Shown here one piece after another: positions 15,822-22,750 of a stretch of DNA of 64,000 nt. The position numbers were made by a program, and so were the translations under genes. The notes beneath the pieces were generated by a model, which did no database searches, was not told the origin of the DNA, and saw only the letters and a program-made list of their open reading frames with translations. Each line of letters begins with the position of its first letter. The first letter of the stretch is position 1. Source of the stretch: E44-bin88 sp034419075 (lineage in GTDB: Bacteria > Chloroflexota > Dehalococcoidia > Dehalococcoidales > BS750m-G39); contig DAOULR010000017.1 of NCBI GenBank assembly GCA_034419075.1, forward strand, positions 1-64,000, in the 5' to 3' direction.

Positions 15822-16553
15822 TTAGCTCGGATAAATCAGCGAGATAGTATAAATTGCCAGGATCTGACCGGATGCCGGGACATCCACCGGAGTCCCCAAA
15901 ATATCCCTGGACATCAAAGCCCGGAGACTTGTCCCCTGTGACCCGGCGGCAATCAATCCAATTTCCTTGATGGTAATTGTGCCCGGGCTGTTGTTGTTGA
16001 TATAGCGTTTATGTTCTACGCTGAGGGTCCGTGTACCAGTATCCCAGCTCTTAACCACCGGCTCACCAGCCATGTAATTGACCTGTCCGGCACCCGTCCC
16101 TTCGGCCAGTGCGGCAGCCAAAGCGTAATCGTCAAACGATTCCGGCATGTCTCCGGTCCCGACAACAATCCCGGAAACATTTTCACCATTCGGTCCCCGG
16201 TAAGCCTTACCAACCGCTTCAGAATCGACATTGAAGTTGCTGGACACCCCTCCAGTATTGGCCAGATATACGTTAGAGATTACCGATCCGGTCGTATTCC
16301 TGGTAGCCAGGCTCCCATCGGCAAAGGTGCCGGAATTTCTCATTCCCCCTATGCCTGTAGCCAGCATCTGATAAGCGTTGCGGGTCCAGGAATGACTCCG
16401 CTGCTTGGTATGGTGAATAACCCGGCCGTTCCGGTCCAGGACTCTGAGAGTCAAAAAAGCCTCGGTAACCGGTATTTTCAGATTGGCCCCTAGTTCGGCC
16501 AGCCGCTGGTATTTTCGTTCACTTTCGACAGGTTCAATATAAACCGGTTTCAA
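15822..16553 (-). CDS. fibre-like protein, paralogue 3 of 3
   Basis: A 243-residue paralogue with EPVESERKYQRLAELG at the N-terminus, HHTKQRSHSWTRNAYQM, ESFDDYALA, KRYINNNSPGTITIKEIG and the terminal GQILAIYTISLIYPS. The middle differs most from its sister at 15066, as expected for a variable recognition domain. The start is TTG with GGAGG about ten bases upstream, in the tail of the preceding gene. Confidence 0.62.
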   Translation of the reverse strand: MKPVYIEPVESERKYQRLAELGANLKIPVTEAFLTLRVLDRNGRVIHHTKQRSHSWTRNAYQMLATGIGGMRNSGTFADGSLATRNTTGSVISNVYLANTGGVSSNFNVDSEAVGKAYRGPNGENVSGIVVGTGDMPESFDDYALAAALAEGTGAGQVNYMAGEPVVKSWDTGTRTLSVEHKRYINNNSPGTITIKEIGLIAAGSQGTSLRALMSRDILGTPVDVPASGQILAIYTISLIYPS

Positions 16554-16555
16554 TC

Positions 16556-17323
16556 TCAGCCTCCTTTAGTAAAGCGCACCTGGTCGATTCTGAGCGTAAA
16601 GGCCCCTTTGTCGATATCCATGGCGATAGCATGAGAGCAAAGCGCGGAGAGGCCGGATGTATCTCCCAGAGACAGGGCTTTTTCCGTCCAGGCACCGGCG
16701 GACAGAACCCCGATATCGATTTCTTTTAGCGGAGATACACAACCTGGAGTATCGTCGAGCTGGTATTTCAAGTCCCCGGAGTTGATAGCAACTGAAGATT
16801 TGATCCAGAATTTGACGTAGTTATAGTCCCTTGCGTCAACCGGCCCGAAATCGTTAGTAGCCAGATGGCCTACGGTTGCATCGGCTCCAACTGTAAACAG
16901 GTTGCACCCTGACCCATACTTATAATCGGCGTTATCGACTGTACAAACTACCTCGGGAGAAACCGACTCATCCCAGGCTGTTTCGCAATCGTCAGCCACC
17001 ACGTAAGATAGCTCTAATACCCGCGCTATGTTTGGAATCGCGGGTATAGCCAGTGCGAGGCTTTCTGGGAAACTACCCCCCGAATGGTTTTCAGCAGCGA
17101 TAAGTGAAATAAGAGGGACAACCACTGGTAAGCTTTGGTCGAACGTCCAACGCCAGATGACCATGCTACCAATGACGCCGAAAATAGTGGTATTCCACTT
17201 GATGTTCTCCGGCATAAGGCGGGGTTCTACTCCAGGCAATCCGGCAGGGTGTCCTTTATGGATACCCTGTGGGTATGCGGAACTGGAAGGTGACAATGAT
17301 CGTATTGGTCTCAGCAATCCCAC
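16556..17323 (-). CDS. beta-sandwich, carbohydrate-binding-like protein
   Basis: A 255-residue protein. After a Pro-rich start there is one possible hydrophobic segment (SLPVVVPLISLIAA). The C-terminal 160 residues resemble a galactose-binding-like or CBM-like jelly roll (DDCETAWDES, NYVKFWIKSSVAINSGDLKYQLDD, FTLRIDQVRF). It probably binds a polymer or host surface; the substrate is unknown. The GTG start shares a base with the upstream TAG (TAGTG) and has GGAGG seven bases before it. Confidence 0.5.
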   Translation of the reverse strand: MGLLRPIRSLSPSSSAYPQGIHKGHPAGLPGVEPRLMPENIKWNTTIFGVIGSMVIWRWTFDQSLPVVVPLISLIAAENHSGGSFPESLALAIPAIPNIARVLELSYVVADDCETAWDESVSPEVVCTVDNADYKYGSGCNLFTVGADATVGHLATNDFGPVDARDYNYVKFWIKSSVAINSGDLKYQLDDTPGCVSPLKEIDIGVLSAGAWTEKALSLGDTSGLSALCSHAIAMDIDKGAFTLRIDQVRFTKGG

Positions 17324-17811
17324 TACATCGCCTCCAGCATGTAGTCATAATCAACCGCCTTGCCATTGTCGGCTGCATCGTTGCTTTGTAGCGTTACGCG
17401 CAGAACACCGTGAATCGCCCAGCTGCCGTTGATAATCGGCAGCCCCGGCGGGTCGGTCGTTGTATCAAAGCGCTGCTCGTATACTTTTCTTTCCACACCA
17501 TTTACCGTTTTATAAAGCCTGGCTGTGACCTGAGTCCCTGCCAGGTTGTGAATACTCACGGTCAGGTCGTGGATTTTATTTTTTACGCCCGAAGCACCGA
17601 GCGAAACAACATCAGCCTCAGCGGTCTGCCAGTCAGCAGTAGTCGTGCCTTCTCCCGGAGTTTCACCTGCTAGCTTATCCGTCTGGTTCCTGATACTATC
17701 AGCCCTGCTCTCAATCTCGTCCTGATTGGTCAGTATCTGAGACTGGTTGGCCAGGATCTGAGAAAGGTCGGTCTTTCCCTTCTTACCCTCAACATAAAAT
17801 TCGCCAGGCAT
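17323..17811 (-). CDS. coiled-coil plus beta-domain virion-like protein
   Basis: A 162-residue protein. Residues about 12-48 form an Asn/Gln-rich coiled coil (LSQILANQSQILTNQDEIESRADSIR is a clear heptad-like run). A compact beta domain follows (DLTVSIHNLAGTQVTARLYK, VLRVTLQSND). This stalk-plus-head layout is common in phage tail or decoration proteins. No enzyme motif is seen. Its start overlaps the stop of the upstream gene by one base. Confidence 0.55.
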   Translation of the reverse strand: MPGEFYVEGKKGKTDLSQILANQSQILTNQDEIESRADSIRNQTDKLAGETPGEGTTTADWQTAEADVVSLGASGVKNKIHDLTVSIHNLAGTQVTARLYKTVNGVERKVYEQRFDTTTDPPGLPIINGSWAIHGVLRVTLQSNDAADNGKAVDYDYMLEAM

Positions 17812-18371
17812 TATCCTTCCCTCCCTGGGGGCAGCAACTTTCTCTCTTCTTTGGTGGGGAGCACTGCCTTTTCTTTCTTCTCTTCCGGCTTAAGAGCTGA
17901 TACGGTCACAATACCAAGCATGCCCATCATCATTACCGGCATCAGCATCGAAGCCCAGTCGGTTCCGGTCCCACCAGGTGCTCCCGGCCAGGACGGCGGC
18001 AAAGCCCCAGCTGTAGCGGGTGCCACAAGCCTGGTTGCGACGGAATCAGTCACTTCCTCGGTCCCCCGCTCAACGAGGAGGACAGTTAAATCGCAGTCAC
18101 TCTCTGCGAAACGCAGTGCCCCATAAAGCCTGATGAAGTCATTGGGTTCTACCTTGAACCATGTGAAGCCAAAGACCGGCAAGGCTTCTTCACTGAGCAC
18201 TGTTGTCTCTCTGGTCAGCCTGCCTATCAGGGCATATTCCTTTTCCTCATCAGAATGATTAGCAACATATATGCTGCAGCCGATATCATAACCGGGAGTG
18301 TACGTAAACCAGGGTGGCAGATCCCAGAATATGTCCCCCATCTCGCCTGCCATTACAGTGCTTGGACTCAT
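17811..18371 (-). CDS. beta-sandwich protein with internal Met-rich TM anchor
   Basis: A 186-residue protein. The first 120 residues alternate as a beta sandwich (DIGCSIYVANHSDEEKEYALIGRL-type strands). A Gly/Pro linker leads to one Met-rich membrane segment (GTDWASMLMPVMMMGMLG) and a charged C-terminal tail (KPEEKKEK). The segment begins with the Asp-x2-Ser-Met step found in other proteins of this block. It overlaps the upstream gene by ATGA. It is an anchored surface or virion protein by inference. Confidence 0.6.
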   Translation of the reverse strand: MSPSTVMAGEMGDIFWDLPPWFTYTPGYDIGCSIYVANHSDEEKEYALIGRLTRETTVLSEEALPVFGFTWFKVEPNDFIRLYGALRFAESDCDLTVLLVERGTEEVTDSVATRLVAPATAGALPPSWPGAPGGTGTDWASMLMPVMMMGMLGIVTVSALKPEEKKEKAVLPTKEERKLLPPGREG

Positions 18372-18547
18372 AGCGGGAACTCCACCTCCTCTCCCTTTAC
18401 TGCTTTTCTCACGAGCGAAAGCGACCAGGCGCCCATCGCTACCAGGATGGCAATGCCGACAAGCCCGGTGAACACTGATTGCCAGAACATCGGCTCGTAC
18501 TGCGCCGGGTAATAGCCGTAATACTGCTGAGGCTGATATTCGTCCAC
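18368..18547 (-). CDS. small single-TM protein with Tyr/Gln/Pro-rich N-terminus
   Basis: A 59-residue protein with an N-terminus rich in Tyr, Gln and Pro (EYQPQQYYGYYPAQ), one transmembrane segment (VFTGLVGIAILVAMGAWSL) and a short charged tail. The start is GTG at 18547, whose G is also the last base of the upstream TAG; GGAGGCGAAGTA precedes it. The N-terminal composition matches the tandem proteins at 19880 and 20119. The function is unknown. Confidence 0.6.
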   Translation of the reverse strand: MDEYQPQQYYGYYPAQYEPMFWQSVFTGLVGIAILVAMGAWSLSLVRKAVKGEEVEFPL

Positions 18548-19044
18548 TACTTCGCCTCCTCTATTCTCTTCGGTCTTTCCGACGCCGTTAGCGGCTTGAT
18601 GATGCTCATCATCAGCCACATTACCAGCATCATCATCCCCATCTGGATCAGACCGTTGATGAGCTGCTTCAGACTGTCCGGCAGGATAAGCCAGACCAGG
18701 CCGCCTAGAAGCGGGGGCAGTAGCGTGGTTGCCAGAATGCCGATGATTATGGGTATCCAGGCAATACCCTTCTGCCAGGCGAGATACACCGATGGTGTAG
18801 TTATATCGGCATAGACAATCTGGCCATACCCTGGCCAGCGTTCGACGCCGGCTTCAAAGCACGCTTGCTCAATCTTGGCCAGCATCTCCTCCGATAAGAA
18901 TTCGGCTAAGTCGAGGCGCATGAGCATGAGTGTTCCTTCGGCCGAGCCTTCCTCCATCGGAGCGAAAGCACCCAGTTCTTCTATACTACCCACCGAACCG
19001 ACAAGAACTGCCTGGTATCCGGGTGGTGTTAGCCTGTCCGGCAT
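18547..19044 (-). CDS. membrane protein with two TM segments, one Met-rich
   Basis: A 165-residue protein. The soluble N-terminal part (about 1-80) has alternating hydrophobic strands (YQAVLVGSVGSIEELG). Two hydrophobic segments follow: IIIGILATTLLPPLLGGLVWL and a Met-rich one (IQMGMMMLVMWLMMSII). The tail is basic. ATG has GGAGGGAAA upstream. It is the first gene after the terminator-like hairpin at 19065, so it probably opens a new transcription or processing unit. The function is unknown. Confidence 0.6.
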   Translation of the reverse strand: MPDRLTPPGYQAVLVGSVGSIEELGAFAPMEEGSAEGTLMLMRLDLAEFLSEEMLAKIEQACFEAGVERWPGYGQIVYADITTPSVYLAWQKGIAWIPIIIGILATTLLPPLLGGLVWLILPDSLKQLINGLIQMGMMMLVMWLMMSIIKPLTASERPKRIEEAK

Positions 19045-19064
19045 TTTCCCTCCTTAAATCGAAA

Positions 19065-19097
19065 GGGGCTGTGCCGTTAATACTCCGGCTCAGCCCC
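19065..19097 (-). terminator. intrinsic terminator-like hairpin after the 19250 gene
   Basis: On the minus strand GGGGCTG and CAGCCCC pair across a 19-base loop that contains further G/C complementarity, and the stem is followed by TTTCGATTT. It lies about 150 bases beyond the stop of the gene at 19250 and just before the ribosome binding site of the gene ending at 18547. It would separate the strongly arranged unit 19250-20690 from the genes downstream. The rest of 19045-19249 shows no gene. Confidence 0.55.
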
Positions 19098-19249
19098 ATC
19101 AGCGCCCACCGAATCAGGCGGGTCGAAGGCAATACCTGTCCTGTGCGAGATGTAAACCTACATCCCCGCCATGACTTCAATCATCAAAGCCATACTTGCC
19201 CCTCGAACGGCCCAACCATCTCCCGCCTGTGCCAAGCCGGTATCCTCTT

Positions 19250-19846
19250 CTACTCGGCCAGGCGTCTCGCCTTACGACCGTAGAGGTTCAGGGTTACCGT
19301 GCGGTCCGCAGTCGTCAAAACGCTAGCCGTGGCCACGACGGTGAGCTTGTCACCACCGACCAGCCGTAGCTCAGCGCCGAGTTCACCGGCACTGGCCAGG
19401 TCGTAATCGGTATCGGCATTTGCCGGCTGGTCCGTTCCTAGGTACTTCTTGTCCACGTCGCTAACCTTGGGGAACTTGGAGACGCGGACATTGCCTGTTA
19501 CCTGGGTCTCGGTTACCAAGTTAAAGCGATTGATGAACCACACCTCACCGGCGGGAACCTCGAGCTCCTTTGTCTTGACTGTGCCCGCAGCCGAAGCATC
19601 CGGTACCGTAACCTCAACGTAGTCTCGCTCATCGATGCGGTCCACCGCGTGCAGGGCTTCAGCCAGTACTAGCGCCTGGGTAAGTGCCTGAAGCGGCAGT
19701 CCTACCCATACGCCCTTATCGGAATCGTAGACGCCGATGAGGTTGAGCACTCCACCCAGGGGAGGCACCCACCCCTTCGGAGGCTGCACGCCGGGATAGC
19801 CCGGAGCTATCGGGGCTGTTTGTTGTGGAGCATATACCTTCTCCAT
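19250..19846 (-). CDS. candidate major structural protein
   Basis: A 198-residue protein. The N-terminus is Pro/Gln/Tyr-rich (VYAPQQTAPIAPGYPGVQPP), then a helix (LPLQALTQALVLAEALHAVD) and a beta-rich C-terminal domain (EVWFINRFNLVTETQVTGN, ELRLVGGDKLTVVATASVL). There is no membrane segment or enzyme motif. It is the last gene before a terminator-like hairpin and follows two tandem Met-rich membrane proteins, an arrangement expected for abundant virion proteins. ATG is preceded by GGAGGTAATAG. Assignment as a coat or spike component is inference. Confidence 0.5.
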   Translation of the reverse strand: MEKVYAPQQTAPIAPGYPGVQPPKGWVPPLGGVLNLIGVYDSDKGVWVGLPLQALTQALVLAEALHAVDRIDERDYVEVTVPDASAAGTVKTKELEVPAGEVWFINRFNLVTETQVTGNVRVSKFPKVSDVDKKYLGTDQPANADTDYDLASAGELGAELRLVGGDKLTVVATASVLTTADRTVTLNLYGRKARRLAE

Positions 19847-19879
19847 GGTCTATTACCTCCTTAAAGATTTCACCTCCGC

Positions 19880-20083
19880 CTAGGACTTGCTGCTGCCGGT
19901 AACACCCTTGAGCATGGGCATCATGATACCCATCATCATGACCATCATAATCATTGGCATCATCATAGACATCATGCTCGTCATGGTGTCGGTGGTCTGC
20001 AAGGGATAGTACCCGCCAACCGTCTGCTGGGGGCCATACTGCTGGGGCCGGTACTGCCCCGTGAATTGCTGAGTTCCGTACAT
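19880..20083 (-). CDS. 67-residue Met-rich membrane protein A (tandem duplicate)
   Basis: The N-terminal 30 residues are Gln/Tyr/Gly/Pro-rich (QQFTGQYRPQQYGPQQ). The shared sequence YYPLQTTDTMTSM then leads into one transmembrane segment in which most residues are Met (MMMPMIMMVMMMG) and a short tail (MLKGVTGSSKS). The neighbour at 20119 is the same length and nearly identical from YYPLQT onward, so the two genes are a tandem duplication. A strong GGAGGTAAAAG lies before the ATG. No known family is recognised; a membrane-embedded virion or pilin-like component is inferred. Confidence 0.7.
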   Translation of the reverse strand: MYGTQQFTGQYRPQQYGPQQTVGGYYPLQTTDTMTSMMSMMMPMIMMVMMMGIMMPMLKGVTGSSKS

Positions 20084-20118
20084 TGTCTTTTACCTCCTCA
20101 GATTATTGGTTGCCTTGT

Positions 20119-20322
20119 TCACTCTTTGGCCGTGACGCCCCTGAGCATCGGGCTGATGATGGCGAACATCATGATCATCATTATCATCGGCATCATCATG
20201 GAAATCATGCTCGTCATAGTGTCCGTGGTCTGCAGGGGATAGTAGGAAGACGGACCTGCCACCTGCATACCGGTGTAAGGCGCCGGCGCCACTGGTCCCT
20301 GTACTTGCTGTGCTGTGTACAT
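20119..20322 (-). CDS. 67-residue Met-rich membrane protein B (tandem duplicate)
   Basis: Paralogue of the gene at 19880 with the same length. The N-terminus is Gln/Pro/Ala-rich (AQQVQGPVAPAPYTG), then YYPLQTTDTMTSM and the membrane segment (ISMMMPMIMMIMMFAII), ending PMLRGVTAKE. GGAGGTAAGGA precedes the ATG. The pair probably assembles together. The bias to Met rather than Leu or Val in the membrane is not explained by base composition, because Leu and Val codons are used freely elsewhere in the element. Confidence 0.7.
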   Translation of the reverse strand: MYTAQQVQGPVAPAPYTGMQVAGPSSYYPLQTTDTMTSMISMMMPMIMMIMMFAIISPMLRGVTAKE

Positions 20323-20378
20323 TCCTTACCTCCTCAAGGTTCTTGATTTATAGAGCCTTTCTGCCTCCCAGGTGGAAT

Positions 20379-20467
20379 GCTTGATGTCATCCGGTGATTG
20401 GGTTTAGACTCGTCCTGCCGCTGCCGCGACAGCGGCCAGACGATAAGGGTGTCAGACGACATCAAGC
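20379..20467 (-). ncRNA. structured RNA element between two virion-like genes
   Basis: The outer arms GCTTGATGTC (20379-20388) and GACATCAAGC (20458-20467) are perfectly complementary. They enclose an inner stem: GCCGCTG pairs with CAGCGGC around a six-base loop (20417-20436), extended by CGTC/GACG. It begins just after the stop of the 70-residue gene and ends about 55 bases before the Met-rich gene B. There is no T run, so it is not a typical terminator. It could be an mRNA-processing or stability element, a small RNA, or a packaging-type RNA. No known ribozyme core was found. Confidence 0.45.
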
Positions 20468-20477
20468 TGAGGCAAGG

Positions 20478-20690
20478 CTATTCGAACATGGCGCGCTTGT
20501 AGCGCTCGACCACCAGGTCAGCTTTGCCTTCGACGCCCCGGCGATAGTTGGAAACACGTCCTTCCCTGACCGCCATCCCCGGAGGAGCAATACCCTGCAT
20601 GCCGCCGCGGAAAGCCTCGGCGGTAGCACCTTCCTTGTAGGAAATGGGAACGTTCCTCTCCAGCTCAGCCCAGCTTGCGTACTTTGCCAT
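20478..20690 (-). CDS. 70-residue conserved element protein, paralogue of the gene at 9168
   Basis: A 70-residue soluble protein (MAKYASWAELERN, PISYKEG, GMQGIAPPGM, ending RYKRAMFE) that aligns along its length with the first part of the 107-residue protein at 9168. ATG at 20690 is chosen because GGAGGTG lies eight bases upstream; a longer version would run through the leader. It heads the unit ending at the hairpin near 19065. The role is unknown; small size and position suggest scaffold or assembly factor. Confidence 0.65.
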   Translation of the reverse strand: MAKYASWAELERNVPISYKEGATAEAFRGGMQGIAPPGMAVREGRVSNYRRGVEGKADLVVERYKRAMFE

Positions 20691-20757
20691 CTGTGCACCT
20701 CCATGAAATTCTTTTCGTCCGATCGCGGCCGGACAACCGGGAGGAGCAACCCTGACC

Positions 20758-20883
20758 AAAAGGAAAGGGGCGAGCCTTAAACCTTCCGGTCGAAGGTTGC
20801 TCGCCCCTTTATCAGCCTTGAAGCTGCCGGTGAAAGCAAATCAGCCTCGGAAGCCGACTTTCATCGGCTAGCTTCCGAGGCTC
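20758..20883 (-). ncRNA. structured leader or terminator region with strong hairpins
   Basis: Reading leftward there is first a stem AGCCTCGGAA/TTCCGAGGCT extended by GCCGA/TCGGC with a four-base bulge (20838-20883). A small CAGC/GCTG hairpin follows, then GGGGCGAGC/GCTCGCCCC (20767-20810 region) enclosing AACCTTC/GAAGGTT. The last stem is followed by TTTCCTTTT, like an intrinsic terminator. It separates the ABC exporter operon from the virion-like operon. It may end the former, or act as an attenuating leader for the latter. No T-box or known riboswitch core is seen. The remaining gap 20691-20975 holds no gene. Confidence 0.5.
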
Positions 20884-20975
20884 ATACTTCAAGCGTATAT
20901 TATAATCTCGAGGCCGTCAAGTATAGAAGAATTTATATAAGGATGTTGAGTACCATAAAATGGGATGATTGCTGT

Positions 20976-21713
20976 TTATAGAATCCATCTGTGCTTAATG
21001 TTACGCAGGCTTAGTACAAACAAAACAATGCAAAATGCTCCAAGGATTATGAAGTCCAGCAAAAAGGATAATATATGCTCGCCATTGACTGCTCCGTGAA
21101 GGATATCAACGCCATAGGTTACGGGTAAAATGAACGAAAGCGGTCGGATAAACACGGGCAGCGACATGATGGGAAAAAATAACCCGCACAGGAATATCAT
21201 CGGGAAACGGAAGAAGTTGGAAAATGTTTGTGCCTCGAAGATCTCGCTAACAGAAACGGCAATAAAAAGACCGAGGAACGTAGATACGATACCGATAAGA
21301 ATGATAGCCGGTACAACCAGTGCCCAGGTAATCCCCGAAAGGTCAGCCAAAAGCGCCGCGATAATAATCGGGACAAAGGCGTTGGCAATCCCGAAGAGGA
21401 TAGCTCCGGAGGTTTTTGCCAGCATTAACTGCTCTAAAGAAATCGGAGCTAAAAGCAATCTCTCGAATGAACGGCTCCGTTTCTCAAAGGTGATAGTTAC
21501 TGCCAGCATTGAAGTGGTCCCGAAGAGTATGGAAATGGTCATGACGCCCGGCAGAAGCTCAAGCACGCTTTCCAATCCGCTGCCGGATCTGATGAAAAAC
21601 ATACCCGTCCATGCCAGCGGGAAGATAATCCCCCAGCTGATGTTGGGTGGCTTGAGATAGTACGCTCGCATATCCTTGGCCAGAATACTCCAGAAGGCAA
21701 TCCAGCGCTTCAT
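20976..21713 (-). CDS. ABC-2 type transporter permease
   Basis: A 245-residue integral membrane protein with about six hydrophobic segments (for example VMTISILFGTTSMLAVTI, IIIAALLADLSGI, FFRFPMIFLCGLFFPIMSLP). The layout and the PLSFILPVTYGVDILHGA stretch are typical of ABC-2 permeases (DrrB/NodJ type). It overlaps the ATPase gene by ATGA and works with it as an exporter; the substrate is unknown, often drugs or lipids in this family. The operon sits between the two main blocks of the element and looks like cargo or an insertion. Confidence 0.88.
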   Translation of the reverse strand: MKRWIAFWSILAKDMRAYYLKPPNISWGIIFPLAWTGMFFIRSGSGLESVLELLPGVMTISILFGTTSMLAVTITFEKRSRSFERLLLAPISLEQLMLAKTSGAILFGIANAFVPIIIAALLADLSGITWALVVPAIILIGIVSTFLGLFIAVSVSEIFEAQTFSNFFRFPMIFLCGLFFPIMSLPVFIRPLSFILPVTYGVDILHGAVNGEHILSFLLDFIILGAFCIVLFVLSLRNIKHRWIL

Positions 21714-22750
21714 TGGCCTCCTCCGCCACCGGTCTTTTCCTTCTCCTTCATCATCAAATCTGCTTCAATGCCGGTAATCTGGACGAAAACATCTTCGAGC
21801 GATGGTAAATGACGGCGTGCCTCGGTTACCTGGATGTCTCGTTCCTCTAAAAACCTTGTTAGCGGCCCGATATTGACTGGCTCCGGTGATTCAATACGGA
21901 TCTGGTTCTGATTAGCAGTTTGAAAGTGGTACTGTGAAAAAGCTGTGGCCATAACCTCAGATAGGTCTGCTTCAGAGCTAGAAACAGACAGAATCAAGAC
22001 ATTTTTACCCTTGATGGGCTGTAAAAGGTCAGGTGTGCGGTCAATTTTTACAACCTTCCCTTTCACGATGAAAGCAATACGTTCGCAGAGTCGTTCAGCT
22101 TCCTCGATATAGTGGGTGGTAAGAAAAACTGTCGTTCCCCGGCGGTGCAAGTCGGCGACGATATGTCTGACCTGGCGGGCGCTGGCAACATCTATTCCTG
22201 TTGTTGGTTCGTCAAGAAACAATATAGGCGGCTGATGGATAATCCCGGCGGCAAAGGTTAATTTGCGCTTCATACCTTTCGAGTAGCCGGCGAACTTGCG
22301 GTTAGCAGCATCAGACAGGCCGAAAGTATCCAGAAGCTCTCGCGCTCGTTTCTGGCGCTCATTTTTTCGCATCCCATAGAGTGCTGCGCAGAAGCAGAGG
22401 TTCTCAAAACCGGTTAGCTCAGGGTAAAGGTTACTCTCATCAGGAACGATTCCTACTAGGTGTTGAGCTGCCTTAGGATTACTTGTGCAGTCAATACCGC
22501 TAATGTTCATCTTTCCTGCATCTAGCCGAGCCAGACCCGTGAGGAGGTTAATGGTGGTAGTCTTACCGGCGCCATTAGGACCAAGAAATCCAAACAGCTC
22601 ACCATTGCCAACCTGAAAACTAATATCATTAACTGCAACGACCTCACCATAATGCTTGGTGAGATTTGATACCTCTATAGCTGGCGAGCTATCTGATTTC
22701 ACTGTTTGGTCTCTCTGGTTTTGATTCACTTTTATCTCCGCCAAATTCAA
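21710..22750 (-). CDS. ABC transporter ATP-binding protein (DrrA/CcmA type)
   Basis: A 346-residue ATPase. Walker A GPNGAGKTT, Q-loop region, signature YSKGMKRKL, Walker B ILFLDEPTTGID and the switch His in LTTHY are all present. About 100 C-terminal residues follow, as in DrrA-like exporters. The N-terminal 20 residues overlap the ArsR gene. GTG at 22729 has GGCGGAG six bases upstream and is a plausible alternative start. It powers the ABC-2 permease encoded immediately downstream. Confidence 0.9.
   Translation of the reverse strand: MNLAEIKVNQNQRDQTVKSDSSPAIEVSNLTKHYGEVVAVNDISFQVGNGELFGFLGPNGAGKTTTINLLTGLARLDAGKMNISGIDCTSNPKAAQHLVGIVPDESNLYPELTGFENLCFCAALYGMRKNERQKRARELLDTFGLSDAANRKFAGYSKGMKRKLTFAAGIIHQPPILFLDEPTTGIDVASARQVRHIVADLHRRGTTVFLTTHYIEEAERLCERIAFIVKGKVVKIDRTPDLLQPIKGKNVLILSVSSSEADLSEVMATAFSQYHFQTANQNQIRIESPEPVNIGPLTRFLEERDIQVTEARRHLPSLEDVFVQITGIEADLMMKEKEKTGGGGGQ

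Noticed and set aside
19050..19249. Small frames in the gap after the 19250 gene
   Set aside because: They lack ribosome binding sites and conserved features; the region is better explained by the terminator-like hairpin.
20379..20467. Hammerhead or other self-cleaving ribozyme
   Set aside because: Neither strand shows the conserved CUGAUGA and GAAA core.
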